DNA from: Flavobacterium sp. HJ-32-4
GTDB taxonomy: Bacteria; Bacteroidota; Bacteroidia; Flavobacteriales; Flavobacteriaceae
Length of the DNA stretch: 64,000 nt
Assembly: GCF_022532105.1 (NCBI RefSeq)
Contig: NZ_CP092832.1
Span: forward strand, 1,517,001 to 1,581,000
Direction: 5' to 3'
The notes under the pieces: model-generated
The model's input: only the letters and a program-made list of their open reading frames with translations
Databases searched by the model: none
Told to the model about the DNA's origin: nothing
Shown here: piece by piece, positions 1 to 9,386 of the stretch
Position numbering within the stretch: the first letter of the stretch is position 1
Layout: each line of letters opens with the position of its first letter
Position numbers and translations under genes: made by a program

Positions 1-684
1 GCGCTGAATCAGCAACAGGAAGACGTGAAACGCGTGATTTCACACGATTTGTTGTCTCCGTTAAGCGCACTGGAGATGTTAAATTCGCGAATGGAAAAGA
101 GCCTTCCTGACGACGGTTCCATAAGCGAAGGGCTTAGGAGGCAACGGCTCTACCTTCATCATATACAGGGGCTTTGCCACAATTTGGTAGGCTGGCTATG
201 GCATGACAGGTCTGACGCCCGCCAGGAAATGGCGCTTGAGGAAGTGGTCAAAGGAGTGCTCATAGAACTCGAAGCTTTCTTCGTCTCCTATGACACGAAA
301 GTGGGCTATGAATTGTCTGGGCCAGCCTCGGAACTACAACTTTCAGATCCGAATGCATTCCGAACGATAGTGCGAAATCTGCTCACAAATTCAGTTCGGC
401 ATGGAAAAGCTCATGTCATAAAGATGTCGATAGACACCTCACCAAAATATCTGATATTCCAGATTTTGGACGACGGGACCGTTATTGACGCTGAACTGGC
501 GAAGAGGTTAGCGGATTTCCTCAATGGGCAAGCCGACCAGCGAAATATTTCTGGTCTTGGCCTTTATTTGGCAGGCCGCTTTTTAAAACGCCTCCGAGGT
601 CATTATGAAGTGGTGCCCGCCAGGGAATACGGCTTTAGTAATAGCCACAATTTACGATTTCCTCTCAACCGCTCCAAAATATAA
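1..684 (+). CDS. Sensor histidine kinase, C-terminal part (5' end outside window)
   Basis: The frame is open from base 1, so this is the kinase core of a longer protein whose sensor lies to the left. The phospho-acceptor H-box reads SHDLLSPL (His codon at 43-45). The ATPase domain follows, with an N-box (NLLTNSVRHG) and a G2 box (SGLGLYLAGRF). The G1 box is degenerate: DDGTVID stands where DxGxG is usual, so ATP binding may be altered. The family autophosphorylates this His and passes phosphate to a response regulator, but no regulator gene is visible downstream. The class is secure; the signal sensed is unknown. Confidence 0.85.
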   Translation, partial: ALNQQQEDVKRVISHDLLSPLSALEMLNSRMEKSLPDDGSISEGLRRQRLYLHHIQGLCHNLVGWLWHDRSDARQEMALEEVVKGVLIELEAFFVSYDTKVGYELSGPASELQLSDPNAFRTIVRNLLTNSVRHGKAHVIKMSIDTSPKYLIFQILDDGTVIDAELAKRLADFLNGQADQRNISGLGLYLAGRFLKRLRGHYEVVPAREYGFSNSHNLRFPLNRSKI

Positions 685-1403
685 GTAGGTAGCGGAAGGA
701 AGCCGGTCTGCACTTTGGGGTCAGCCTCGGTCTCGACTTTTACCCATAAACCGAAAGGTCGTTTTGTCTTTTTGCCATACTATTCACGCGAATAATGTCG
801 TAAATGGTATTAAAATTGACTTATTCGGTAATAATATCGGTATAAGCGGTTTACTACAGTCAATACGTAGTAGAAAATACCGAACATACCCCTTTTAGAA
901 AGGCATATGTCCACCCGAAGGCAACTTTCGGACAACGTCCGTATAATCTTTGGTGCAGCACGATTTCCGGCGCACATTTGTTCCAGAAAAATGTACGGAG
1001 GCCGGGCAAGGTTGCCTTTCGTAAGAAGATAAAAAGGGGAAATATGTCAACAATTAGACAATACGAAGTAAGACAACCATTCAGAGCTACCAATATTGTG
1101 ATTGGTCGCGATCTAAGATGGTGATCGAAACGTAAACATTGAGGCCAGCATCCTGCGTTTAGTACGCATCTCTTAATCCCCCCTTGTCTTCGTCTGAGAT
1201 AATTTAAGATTATCGTTTTGGGGCAGACGTAGACACAATTCCTTGCTAGTGGAAAGACGTAGGATCGCGGGCTAATGTAGTATTTTTTTTAATACTGCGT
1301 GTAAATCTTTGAAAATTTTGAATAACGACGAAGGCGATGTGTGGTAGAAACGATGCCTACAGGCAAGGTGATGCGCACCGCGTTTTCCTCTAAATGACGA
1401 AAG
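685..1403. other. 0.7-kb gene-free region with several foldable segments
   Basis: No convincing gene is present; a 77-codon minus-strand frame at 860-1093 was judged spurious. The stretch holds inverted repeats. Arms 918-925 and 1011-1018 pair over 8 bp and enclose a hairpin at 929-941 (5-bp stem) and a stem 967-970/1002-1005 capped by 974-979/989-994. A second structure pairs 1186-1196 with 1224-1234 (10 pairs, one mismatch) around an inner 6-bp hairpin at 1198-1214. A third hairpin is at 1277-1298 with an all-T loop. No clean TAnnTTTG promoter box was found, so the start of the next gene's transcript is unclear. Confidence 0.5.
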
Positions 1404-3194
1404 ATGAAACGATTCGTTTTGACATGTTGGTTCGCCTTTCAGTTGACTTCCGCTTATAGTCAATTGTATATGACGGGCAGTAGCTATTTGTATGCAGTTA
1501 ATCAGGTGGTTACGGTATCGCAGCAGGTACAGTTGGGAGCCTCGACTTTTCTATACATGAGAGGTTCCTCTCAATTGATGCAGCGAACCAATGGCGCATC
1601 CAGTAATACCGGTTCTGGCGTGTTGTCTGTTTATCAGGAAGGAAGTTCCAACCAATATAAATATAACTATTGGTGCTCACCTGTGGGTGGCACAACGGGT
1701 ACGGGCAATATTGATTTTGGTGTGACGCAGCTCTCCAGGCCAACTACAACTACGGCCAGCACCGCGGCGGTTATGTTGCCCAATAATGCAAGTGGCCTGG
1801 ACGGCATCGCCAACCCGCTGAGTATTGCGCCGTATTGGGTGTATAAATTCCTGTCTGGCACCAACTATTCCGAATGGATCGCTGTCGGAAGCGCCTCCAC
1901 CATCTCCGCGGGTCAGGGGTTCACGATGAAGGGGACATCTGGAACAGACGCCACGGCCATATTGGGCGTAAGTAACAATCCGGGAAGTGCGCAACGCTAT
2001 GATTTCCGCGGGCGTCCGAACGACGGCACAATTTCAGTCAGTGTAGGTTTGGGAAAGTATACTCTTACCGGCAATCCATATCCGTCAGCTTTGGATCTCA
2101 ATGCCTTCCTGCTGGATTCGGGTAATACTGCCATAGATGGATCTGCCTATTTTTGGGAGCAAAGTGTCACGCCCAACTCCCACAATCTTAACCAATATGT
2201 GGGCGGATATGGTGCATACGTACCCGTGAGCATGGCGTCAACAGGTGTTTACACGGCAGCAACGTTTGCTACTTACAACAATGACGGTTCTGTCAACAAC
2301 CCGTCGGTCGGAACAGGTACGGCCATTCCGCGTCGTTATTCTCCTATCGGGCAGGGTTTTATGGTAAAAGGGACTAGTAATGGAAGTGTCTCCCTTAAAA
2401 ATAGTCATCGCACTTTCGTAACGGAAGGCGCTTCCAACAACAGTGTCTTCTCGCGTTCGGCCGCTGCGGCCGCCGCAATTGATAGTGTGGAAGGAGAATC
2501 GAATGACACTCTTACAGTGCCCACCCAAATCCGCCTGAATATTTCGTTGGGTAATGGGTTCTCCCGACAAGCTGTATTGATTCTCGAACACACAGCTACC
2601 GAAGGCCTTGATCATGGTATGGAGGCGGAGAATGCAGACGATTTCACGACGGATGCAGGATTTTACCTTGACGGGAAAAATTTTGTAATTGATGCCGTAC
2701 CGTTTTCAGTAAATCGCATAGTGCCCATGGTGGTGAAAGCAGAGGAAGATACAACCATTGGTTTTTCCTTGAGCGAAACCGTTGAGTTTCCGTCGCAGCA
2801 GGCTATTTTCATTCATGACACCGCCGACGACTCGTACCACAACTTGCGCGAGTCAGCCTACTTAGTCGACGTGGCCACTGGCGTGGATAGTGAACGATTC
2901 AAACTGTGCTTCCAAAATCCGAATATGCTGTCGACCTCGGATGACTCGCTCGCGACCCTAGGGGTATTCCAGAATAACACTTCTAAGCAATTATGGATTG
3001 AGAATCCGGCGTCTGATAAAATCCAGTCCGTACGTGTCTTTGATATTGCCGGAAGAGAGGTAATGACGGTCTCAGAGCCTGCCACTGCCACGCAGTTGCG
3101 CTACTCTATGGCGCAATTCGCTTCCGGAGCCTATATCGTAAAGATTGATCGGATTGGTAAGAAACCGGTTACCCGCAAAATACTGGTTAAGTAA
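1404..3194 (+). CDS. Secreted protein with T9SS type A C-terminal sorting domain
   Basis: This 596-aa protein begins with a signal peptide (about residues 1-20, ending AYSQ), so it passes Sec to the periplasm. The last ~80 residues form a typical type IX sorting domain: VRVFDIAGREV, then ASGAYIVKI, then a basic C-terminus KKPVTRKILVK. It should therefore be exported across the outer membrane and either released or surface-anchored. The body is rich in Ser, Thr, Gly and Asn (early repeats such as YMTGSSYL and YMRGSSQL), as in beta-rich surface proteins; no enzyme motif is recognised. It stands alone between a gene-free region and a terminator, so it is probably monocistronic. Confidence 0.8.
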   Translation: MKRFVLTCWFAFQLTSAYSQLYMTGSSYLYAVNQVVTVSQQVQLGASTFLYMRGSSQLMQRTNGASSNTGSGVLSVYQEGSSNQYKYNYWCSPVGGTTGTGNIDFGVTQLSRPTTTTASTAAVMLPNNASGLDGIANPLSIAPYWVYKFLSGTNYSEWIAVGSASTISAGQGFTMKGTSGTDATAILGVSNNPGSAQRYDFRGRPNDGTISVSVGLGKYTLTGNPYPSALDLNAFLLDSGNTAIDGSAYFWEQSVTPNSHNLNQYVGGYGAYVPVSMASTGVYTAATFATYNNDGSVNNPSVGTGTAIPRRYSPIGQGFMVKGTSNGSVSLKNSHRTFVTEGASNNSVFSRSAAAAAAIDSVEGESNDTLTVPTQIRLNISLGNGFSRQAVLILEHTATEGLDHGMEAENADDFTTDAGFYLDGKNFVIDAVPFSVNRIVPMVVKAEEDTTIGFSLSETVEFPSQQAIFIHDTADDSYHNLRESAYLVDVATGVDSERFKLCFQNPNMLSTSDDSLATLGVFQNNTSKQLWIENPASDKIQSVRVFDIAGREVMTVSEPATATQLRYSMAQFASGAYIVKIDRIGKKPVTRKILVK

Positions 3195-3198
3195 TAAG

Positions 3199-3219
3199 AC
3201 GGCTACGGCCGTTTTTTTA
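3199..3219 (+). terminator. Rho-independent terminator with TACG tetraloop
   Basis: A 5-bp stem (ACGGC/GCCGT, 3199-3203 and 3208-3212) closes on a TACG loop, which is UACG (UNCG class) in RNA, and is followed by a run of T. It lies 5 bases after the T9SS gene and separates it from the next gene. Confidence 0.75.
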
Positions 3220-3239
3220 TTGCGTATTTTTACGCAATC

Positions 3240-4139
3240 GTGGAAGTATCAACACAACTTATTGCTACCCCTTTTCCAATTACGCTTGCTATTCGACGCG
3301 AAGATCTCATCCATCCCGTCGTATCGGGAAACAAATATCGAAAGCTCAAATACAATCTGAAGGATGCCATATCGGTTTGTGCCCGTTTATTGGTGACATT
3401 TGGCGGTCCGCACTCCAATCACATCGCGGCGACGGCTTTTGCCGCTCACGAAGCGGGTCTTTCATCGTTGGGACTTATTCGCGGTGAGGAATGGGAAGCC
3501 AAGCTATCCGAAAGCCCGACGCTGCAGTTTGCCAGGGAATGCGGTATGGAATTCCGATTTCTTTCAAGGGAAAACTATCGCATGCGTAACGACCCAGCGT
3601 TTTCCGATTCCCTCCGCCAGCAATGGCCACATGCCTTGGTATTGCCAGAAGGAGGGACCAACGAATTAGCAGTCACAGGGTGTAGCGAAATACTCGGAAC
3701 GCAGGATGAGAACTATGACATCATCTGTTGCCCCGTCGGCACCGGTGGCACCATAGCGGGCCTCTCACGCGCCGCGGCACCCCACCAGAAAATCCTCGGA
3801 TTTCCCGCGCTAAAAGGCGATTTTCTAAAAGAGGATATTCGTAAATTTGCGAACAACGATAATTGGGAACTCGTGACCGGCTATGAATTCGGAGGGTATG
3901 CCCAAACGGATGACCGATTGGTGGCCTTTATCAATGCGTTTTATGCCGAAACCGGAATTCCGCTCGACCCTGTCTATACGGGAAAGATGGTTTTCGGCGT
4001 TATGAAGGAAATCGCTACCGGACGGTTTGCCGCCGGGACCCGAATTTTGTTGATCCATACAGGTGGCTTACAAGGAGTTACTGCCATGAATGCACGCCTG
4101 CAAAAAATGAAACGACCAATACTGACGTTAGATGTATAA
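3240..4139 (+). CDS. PLP-dependent deaminase / D-cysteine desulfhydrase family protein
   Basis: This 299-aa protein belongs to the fold-type II PLP enzymes related to 1-aminocyclopropane-1-carboxylate deaminase and D-cysteine desulfhydrase. The likely PLP lysine is K32 in SGNKYRKL. It is followed by the GGPHSNHIAATA motif and the phosphate-binding loop GTGGTIAGL. Family members remove ammonia, with or without sulfide, from small amino acids; the substrate cannot be read from sequence. The start is GTG at 3240; no upstream ATG fits because the terminator lies there. The 3' end overlaps the next gene by 8 bases, so the two are probably co-transcribed. Confidence 0.8.
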   Translation: MEVSTQLIATPFPITLAIRREDLIHPVVSGNKYRKLKYNLKDAISVCARLLVTFGGPHSNHIAATAFAAHEAGLSSLGLIRGEEWEAKLSESPTLQFARECGMEFRFLSRENYRMRNDPAFSDSLRQQWPHALVLPEGGTNELAVTGCSEILGTQDENYDIICCPVGTGGTIAGLSRAAAPHQKILGFPALKGDFLKEDIRKFANNDNWELVTGYEFGGYAQTDDRLVAFINAFYAETGIPLDPVYTGKMVFGVMKEIATGRFAAGTRILLIHTGGLQGVTAMNARLQKMKRPILTLDV

Positions 4140-5010
4140 AAGAATCGCGTTTTTTCTCAGTCTTCTTACCCTGGTTTCCTGCCACTCTACGAAAAGTGTC
4201 GTACGAACGACCAAATCGGTGCCCGCCAAACCGCGAACACATGTGGCAGGAGGTGTTCGAAAGCCGTTACAAAAGCCGTCATCCAATGCTAACAACGGCG
4301 CTCCTGCAAGGCGCGATACAGAAACCATCGAGTCGACCTCACGTACCGTGGTGTACAGTGACGTGGTAAACGCCTACGTAGACCAGTTCAAGGAAACAGC
4401 TATGGGCAACATGCGGCAGTACGGCATTCCTGCCAGCATCATCCTCGCGCAGGGTATTCTCGAATCGGGTGCTGGAAGAGGGGATCTTGCCCTTTCCGCC
4501 AACAATCACTTTGGAATAAAATGCCACAACGACTGGACGGGTGATACGGTTCGCCACGATGACGACTCCGATCAAGAGTGTTTTCGTAAATACAAAGATC
4601 CGGCGGAATCCTATCGCGATCATGCCCTGTTTCTAACGGGTCGTAGTCGTTATGCCTCCCTGTTTCAATTGCCGAAGGGGGATTATGAGGCATGGGCGCG
4701 TGGACTGAAAAACGCGGGCTATGCGACCGATCCCAAATACCCGGATAAACTCATCGGTTACATCGAGCGCTACAATCTACATCAGTATGACAGCCAGGTA
4801 TTGGGCGTCGAATTTGTACCGATAAAGAGAGAGGAAGATGTCCGCAAAGATCCAGTAGTATCGACCGAGCAGGGCACGTATGAAGTCCAAAAAGGCGATA
4901 CACTCTATTCCATTTCAAAGCGGTTTAATCTAACCGTAGAAGAACTTATGACCAAAAATGGGCTTACCGGAAATGCACTTTCGATAGGGCAGAAGCTGCG
5001 GGTGCAATAA
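4132..5010 (+). CDS. Glucosaminidase-LysM lipoprotein (peptidoglycan hydrolase)
   Basis: This 292-aa protein has a lipoprotein signal peptide with lipobox LVSC (Cys17), a low-complexity basic linker to about residue 70, a glucosaminidase domain (about 75-215) and a C-terminal LysM domain (about 248-292, [15 protein letters not shown]). The candidate catalytic glutamate is E111 in ILESG, followed by NNHFGIKC, typical of this family. It should cleave N-acetylglucosaminyl bonds in peptidoglycan from a membrane anchor, with LysM binding glycan. It overlaps the PLP-enzyme gene and is 16 bases from hemL, suggesting one transcript. Confidence 0.85.
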   Translation: MYKRIAFFLSLLTLVSCHSTKSVVRTTKSVPAKPRTHVAGGVRKPLQKPSSNANNGAPARRDTETIESTSRTVVYSDVVNAYVDQFKETAMGNMRQYGIPASIILAQGILESGAGRGDLALSANNHFGIKCHNDWTGDTVRHDDDSDQECFRKYKDPAESYRDHALFLTGRSRYASLFQLPKGDYEAWARGLKNAGYATDPKYPDKLIGYIERYNLHQYDSQVLGVEFVPIKREEDVRKDPVVSTEQGTYEVQKGDTLYSISKRFNLTVEELMTKNGLTGNALSIGQKLRVQ

Positions 5011-5026
5011 GCTGAAATCTTACATT

Positions 5027-6313
5027 ATGATATACGAAAGAAGCAGTCGGTTGTTCGCCGACGCGCAACAAGTAATTCCCGGTGGCGTGAATTCACCGGT
5101 ACGCGCTTTTAAAGGAGTCGGAGGCACTCCTATTTTTATGGAGCGTGCGGAAGGGGCCTACCTTTATGACGCAGACGGTAACCGCCTGATTGACTACATT
5201 AACTCCTGGGGCCCCATGATCTTGGGTCATGCCTATCCACCCGTCGTTGAGGCGATAACGGAAAGAGCGAAGCGGGGAACGTCGTTTGGAACCCCCACGG
5301 AGCTGGAAACCGAGATTGCCCGTCTGGCGCTGCGGATGGTGCCGGGTATCGATAAAATCCGTTTTGTCAATTCAGGAACGGAAGCGTGTATGAGCGCGGT
5401 ACGTCTTGCCCGGGGTTTCACCAAACGCGAGAAAATCATCAAGTTTTCAGGATGCTACCACGGCCACTCCGATGCGTTTTTGATTGCCGCCGGCAGCGGA
5501 GGCGCCACTTTCGGAGTACCCAATAGCCCTGGCGTGACTCAAGGGACCGCGAAAGACACGTTGTTGGCCACCTATAATAATCTCGCTCATGTCGAAGAGC
5601 TCGTGGCTGCAAATTCAGGTGAGATTGCTGCCATTATCGTAGAGCCTGTGGCGGGTAATATGGGATGTATTCCACCTGTGCCGGGTTTTCTGGAAGGACT
5701 TCGGGCCGTTTGTGATAAGGAGGGCATTTTGCTCATTTTCGACGAGGTCATGACGGGTTTCCGTTTGGCCCGCGGCGGCGCCCAGGAACTATATGGCGTG
5801 ACCTCCGACATCGTGTGTTTTGGGAAGGTAATCGGAGGTGGATTACCCGTAGGCGCTTTTGCTGCCCGGGATGAGATCATGTCGTATTTGGCGCCCTTAG
5901 GGCCGGTCTACCAGGCAGGTACCCTATCCGGAAATCCGCTGGCGATGGCGGCGGGTCTGGCGATGTTGTCAGCACTGGATGCCGATCCGGATGTGTTTCG
6001 ACGATTAGAAGAAAAAACCACCTATTTGGGTAATGGCCTGTCCTCTGTACTGAACCATGCGGGCATTGCCCATACAATCAACCAAAAAGGCTCGATGATA
6101 TCGGTACATTTCGACGCACGTCCGGTAGTGGATTTCGCTTCGGCGGCCAATGGCGACAACGAACGGTTCCGCGTATTTTTCCACGGGATGTTATCGGAAG
6201 GTATTTACATTGCCCCATCCGCCTATGAAACGTGGTTCCTGACGGATGCGTTGACTACCGATGACCTTGATTTTACCATCCAAGCGGTGGCAAGAGTAGC
6301 GAAGAAGTTATAA
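5027..6313 (+). CDS. hemL: Glutamate-1-semialdehyde 2,1-aminomutase
   Basis: At 428 aa this is full length. The enzyme converts glutamate-1-semialdehyde to 5-aminolevulinate, the tetrapyrrole precursor in the C5 pathway. Seen in sequence: N-terminal [11 protein letters not shown], the substrate/PLP region [16 protein letters not shown], the cofactor-aspartate motif FDEVMTGFR, and the PLP lysine K267 in [14 protein letters not shown]. The C-terminal part contains [13 protein letters not shown], as in the family. It is last in a run of three + strand genes and ends at a bidirectional terminator shared with the minus-strand gene at 6361. Confidence 0.95.
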   Translation: MIYERSSRLFADAQQVIPGGVNSPVRAFKGVGGTPIFMERAEGAYLYDADGNRLIDYINSWGPMILGHAYPPVVEAITERAKRGTSFGTPTELETEIARLALRMVPGIDKIRFVNSGTEACMSAVRLARGFTKREKIIKFSGCYHGHSDAFLIAAGSGGATFGVPNSPGVTQGTAKDTLLATYNNLAHVEELVAANSGEIAAIIVEPVAGNMGCIPPVPGFLEGLRAVCDKEGILLIFDEVMTGFRLARGGAQELYGVTSDIVCFGKVIGGGLPVGAFAARDEIMSYLAPLGPVYQAGTLSGNPLAMAAGLAMLSALDADPDVFRRLEEKTTYLGNGLSSVLNHAGIAHTINQKGSMISVHFDARPVVDFASAANGDNERFRVFFHGMLSEGIYIAPSAYETWFLTDALTTDDLDFTIQAVARVAKKL

Positions 6314-6316
6314 AAA

Positions 6317-6341
6317 AAGTCCGGTAGCAATACCGGACTTT
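6317..6341. terminator. Bidirectional terminator between hemL and the convergent gene
   Basis: A perfect 10-bp stem (6317-6326 and 6331-6340) closes on a GCAA loop (GNRA type). A-rich sequence on the left and T-rich on the right let it end transcripts from both strands. Confidence 0.85.
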
Positions 6342-6360
6342 CTATTCTGTTTGCACTAAA

Positions 6361-6723
6361 CTATTCGTGTGTAAGACGATACAACAATTCTTTGTTGGCC
6401 CGTAGTTTTGACATCGTCTCTGCATCAAAGGTAGCAGCCATTTTGTGCTCAATTATCGAGGCAATGTACTCTTTACGCTCTGTCGATAAATCACCATTCT
6501 CCGTCAACATTTTATATTTCGTCACGAAAAGGCCTTTCATATCGGATTTTTGATTCGGTGTCAATGTGATAAAGTTGCTGAGTTCGGTGACGTTTTTTTC
6601 GACTCTTTGGTCAACTGAACTTTTCGGAGTCGACTCGGTCAATCCTTTTGGTTGGGCAGGTCGGGTCTGAGCTGATACGCCCAAACCGACTAATAAGGCA
6701 AATGCGACAAATAGTTTTTTCAT
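6361..6723 (-). CDS. Small secreted hypothetical protein
   Basis: This 120-aa protein has a clear signal peptide (MKKLFVAFALLVGLGVSAQ). The mature part is mostly helical and charged; the stretch LTPNQKSDMKGLF recalls the LTxxQ helices of Spy/CpxP-like periplasmic proteins, but the match is too short to assign the family. It ends RLTHE with no sorting domain, so it probably stays in the periplasm. It is monocistronic, with a full consensus promoter at 6758-6787 and a shared terminator downstream. Function unknown. Confidence 0.65.
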   Translation of the reverse strand: MKKLFVAFALLVGLGVSAQTRPAQPKGLTESTPKSSVDQRVEKNVTELSNFITLTPNQKSDMKGLFVTKYKMLTENGDLSTERKEYIASIIEHKMAATFDAETMSKLRANKELLYRLTHE

Positions 6724-6757
6724 GCTATGTTTCTTTACAAGTGGTTTAATCGAAGAC

Positions 6758-6787
6758 CAAATCTAACCAATAAAAGTGGAAACGCAA
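6758..6787 (-). promoter_or_regulatory. Consensus Bacteroidota promoter for the 6361-6723 gene
   Basis: On the minus strand, TTG (6785-6787) is followed by 19 nt and TAGATTTG (6758-6765). This matches the Flavobacterium/Bacteroides sigma-A pattern TTG-N19-TAnnTTTG exactly. The box lies 34 nt before the start codon. Confidence 0.75.
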
Positions 6788-6813
6788 AATGATCCTGCGT
6801 AAACGCTCCTTGA

Positions 6814-8523
6814 TCAGGCAATTAAATGGACCGTTTTTTGGTCGCCGTCAACGGTTACCTGGATAAGCTTGTGACCCGATAGCGCTTTCATCGCCGCGTC
6901 CCATTTTTTGCCGCTCAATTCCGAACGTGTTTTCAATTCGGCCAATGGACTCACATTGTCAGATGCTTTCAACAGGTCTATAACCAGTTTTTCATCTGCG
7001 GATAGTTCGATCTGTACCTGCTTTTTCTCAGGACGCATTTGCGGGAAGAACAACACTTCCTGAATTGATGCATTGTTCGTAAGGAACATGATTAGGCGAT
7101 CCATACCAATTCCAAGTCCTGATGTCGGCGGCATACCATATTCAAGTGCGCGCAGGAAGTCATTGTCGATAAACTGCGTGGCCTCAAGGTCACCGCGTTC
7201 GGCCAGGGCCAATTGGGCCTCAAAGCGCTCGCGTTGGTCAATCGGGTCGTTCAGTTCCGAGTAGGCATTGGCGATTTCCTTGCCACATACCATGAGTTCG
7301 AAGCGCTCGGTCAGTTCGGGATGGTCGCGGTGTTGTTTGCACAGCGGCGACATCTCTTTTGGATAGTCCGTGATAAAGGTCGGCTGGATAAAATGTCCTT
7401 CGCATTTCGCGCCGAAAATCTCGTCGATCAGTTTTCCTTTCCCCATGGTCGCATCTACTTCGATACCCATAGACTTGGCTGCTTCAAAGATTTCGTGCTC
7501 CGATTTCCCAGTGATGTCGAATCCGGTGAACTGAAGGATCGCATCGGTCATCGAAATGCGTTGGTAAGGCGCCTTGAAATCGACCGTATGTTCACCAAAG
7601 GTCGCCACCGTCGTTCCGTTTACTGCCATCGCACAGTGCTCGAGCAAACGCTCGGTGAAATCCATCATCCAGTGGTAATCTTTGTAGGCCACATAGATTT
7701 CCATCGCTGTAAACTCCGGGTTGTGGGTGCGGTCCATCCCTTCATTTCGGAAGTTCTTGGAAAACTCATATACACCATCGAAGCCCCCTACAATCAGGCG
7801 CTTGAGATACAATTCGTTGGCAATCCGCATGTAGAGCGGCACGTCGAGCGCATTGTGATGCGTGACGAAAGGACGTGCAGCCGCACCGCCCGGTATGGGC
7901 TGTAGAATCGGCGTCTCGACTTCCAGGTAGCCACGGTCATTAAAAAACGAGCGCATGGCATTGAAGAGGCGTGTGCGTTTGAGGAAGGTTTCTTTTACAT
8001 GATCATTGACCGTAAGGTCGACATATCGCCGCCGGTACCGTTGTTCCGGGTCGGCGAACGCGTCATGGACCTTGCCGTCGGCGTCTGTTTTGACGATCGG
8101 AAGCGGGCGCAGCGCCTTGGCCAGCAATTGTAGCTCGGTTACGTGAACTGAGACTTCGCCGACCTGTGTTTTGAAAACCGTTCCTTTCACACCGATGAAA
8201 TCACCGATGTCAAGCAGTTTTTTGAACACGACATTGTAGGCCGTTTTCTCTTCGTCGTTCGAAATATCATCGCGCGAGATGTAAATCTGCACCCGCCCTT
8301 CGGCATCTTTCAGTTCGGCAAACGATGCCTTACCCATGATCCGTTTACCCATCAACCGTCCGGCAAGCACGACTTCCTTCCCGTCAAACGCGTCGAATTG
8401 TTCGATGATGGTGCGGGAATGTGCAGTTACGTTGAATTCAGCGGCGGGATACGGCTCGATGCCGAGGGCCCGAAGTTCCTGGAGTGCCTCGCGGCGCCCG
8501 ATTTCCTGTTCGGATAAGGCCAT
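6814..8523 (-). CDS. lysS: Lysine--tRNA ligase (class II)
   Basis: This 569-aa enzyme charges tRNA-Lys with lysine. The N-terminal OB-fold anticodon-binding domain comes first (VVLAGRLMGKRIMGKASFAEL, about 50-140). The class II core follows with motif 2 (FRNEGMDRTHNPEFT) and motif 3 (GLGIGMDRLIMFLT). About 65 extra residues follow the canonical ending FFPQMRPEKK, an appended helical domain that I recall from Bacteroidota LysRS. The frame stays open to 8625, but the start is placed at 8523 because a consensus promoter lies at 8543-8573, inside the longer version. Confidence 0.95.
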   Translation of the reverse strand: MALSEQEIGRREALQELRALGIEPYPAAEFNVTAHSRTIIEQFDAFDGKEVVLAGRLMGKRIMGKASFAELKDAEGRVQIYISRDDISNDEEKTAYNVVFKKLLDIGDFIGVKGTVFKTQVGEVSVHVTELQLLAKALRPLPIVKTDADGKVHDAFADPEQRYRRRYVDLTVNDHVKETFLKRTRLFNAMRSFFNDRGYLEVETPILQPIPGGAAARPFVTHHNALDVPLYMRIANELYLKRLIVGGFDGVYEFSKNFRNEGMDRTHNPEFTAMEIYVAYKDYHWMMDFTERLLEHCAMAVNGTTVATFGEHTVDFKAPYQRISMTDAILQFTGFDITGKSEHEIFEAAKSMGIEVDATMGKGKLIDEIFGAKCEGHFIQPTFITDYPKEMSPLCKQHRDHPELTERFELMVCGKEIANAYSELNDPIDQRERFEAQLALAERGDLEATQFIDNDFLRALEYGMPPTSGLGIGMDRLIMFLTNNASIQEVLFFPQMRPEKKQVQIELSADEKLVIDLLKASDNVSPLAELKTRSELSGKKWDAAMKALSGHKLIQVTVDGDQKTVHLIA

Positions 8524-8542
8524 GACAGATTTTTTAAGGCTG

Positions 8543-8573
8543 CAAAGATACGGCGTCGGTAGAAATGTTGCAA
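8543..8573 (-). promoter_or_regulatory. Promoter of lysS
   Basis: On the minus strand, TTG (8571-8573) is followed by 20 nt and TATCTTTG (8543-8550). The -7 box ends 19 nt before the lysS ATG, which supports that start. Confidence 0.7.
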
Positions 8574-8612
8574 CCGCTTGTTTAGCGCGATATCTCGTGT
8601 CGGAGTCGATGG

Positions 8613-8640
8613 TTGGTGCTGCCAAAAAAAGCTACCTTTG
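8613..8640 (+). promoter_or_regulatory. Promoter of the 8655 lipoprotein-lipB pair
   Basis: TTG (8613-8615), 17 nt, then TACCTTTG (8633-8640) on the + strand, 14 nt upstream of the ATG at 8655. It is divergent from the lysS promoter, with only about 40 bp between the two. Confidence 0.7.
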
Positions 8641-8654
8641 TAAAAAGAAATCGT

Positions 8655-9386
8655 ATGAAAAAAGGGTTCCTATTGCTGGGGGTCGCGCTGCTGATAGTGT
8701 CATGTCAGGTAGTGGAAAATATTGATATAAAGGAAGATGGAAGCGGTTCGATCCGTTATGATATCGATGCCTCGCAGATGATGCAAATGGCAGGCGATCA
8801 GGTAGAGCAATCGCTGAAGAGCGAAATGGGTGAGGTGCGCGATACCGTCATCGACTTCAGTTCGCTCGCCACGATGATGAAAGACAGTCTCGCTAAAATG
8901 ACGGTAGAGGAAAAACAGTCATTTGAGGTGTTGAAAAGGTTAAAGCTGGGCATGCATATGGATCCCCAAAAGAAAGAGCTTGCCCTTAAAATGGACATGG
9001 CATTCGGTTCCGTTTCGGAGTTGCGGGATATGATGGAGCTTCTCAAGAAAACCCAGGAATTGAAAAACGGGAGCACTCCAACGGTAGGTGGAGGAGATTA
9101 TCAGGAACTCTCCTATTCGTATGACGGCCGCAAGTTTGGCCGAAAGGTAACTATTACCAACAAGGATGCCTTTGCTAAAGCGAAAGATTCGCTAGGCGGG
9201 GTGATGGCGCTGTTCGGGAGTTCAAACTATACATTGAAATACCATTTCCCGAAAAAAGTCAAATCGGTTTCAGATAAAAAAGCTGTTATTAGCGACGACC
9301 GTCGTACAGTGACGATGCCATATGGACTGTCAGAGTATATGGGGAACCCGGAGGCAATGAGCCTCGAGATTGTTTTAGAGAAATGA
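8655..9386 (+). CDS. Hypothetical lipoprotein
   Basis: This 243-aa protein has a lipoprotein signal with lipobox IVSC. The mature part starts CQVVENIDIKEDGSGSIRYDI, then has a long helical charged middle (about 45-130) and a beta-rich end (YTLKYHFPKKVKSV, VTMPYGLSEYM). I recall similar conserved lipoproteins of unknown function in Flavobacteriaceae but cannot name a family. The ATG at 8655 is chosen over a TTG at 8613 because that TTG is part of the promoter. It overlaps lipB by 4 bases (ATGA), so the two are translationally coupled. Confidence 0.7.
   Translation: MKKGFLLLGVALLIVSCQVVENIDIKEDGSGSIRYDIDASQMMQMAGDQVEQSLKSEMGEVRDTVIDFSSLATMMKDSLAKMTVEEKQSFEVLKRLKLGMHMDPQKKELALKMDMAFGSVSELRDMMELLKKTQELKNGSTPTVGGGDYQELSYSYDGRKFGRKVTITNKDAFAKAKDSLGGVMALFGSSNYTLKYHFPKKVKSVSDKKAVISDDRRTVTMPYGLSEYMGNPEAMSLEIVLEK

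Noticed and set aside
860..1093. 77-codon minus-strand frame in the gene-free region
   Set aside because: Odd composition (many Cys, Phe, Leu), no promoter or family resemblance, and it covers the foldable segment.
7213..7905. 230-codon + strand frame opposite lysS
   Set aside because: lysS is unambiguous on the other strand; the antisense frame mirrors its codon bias.
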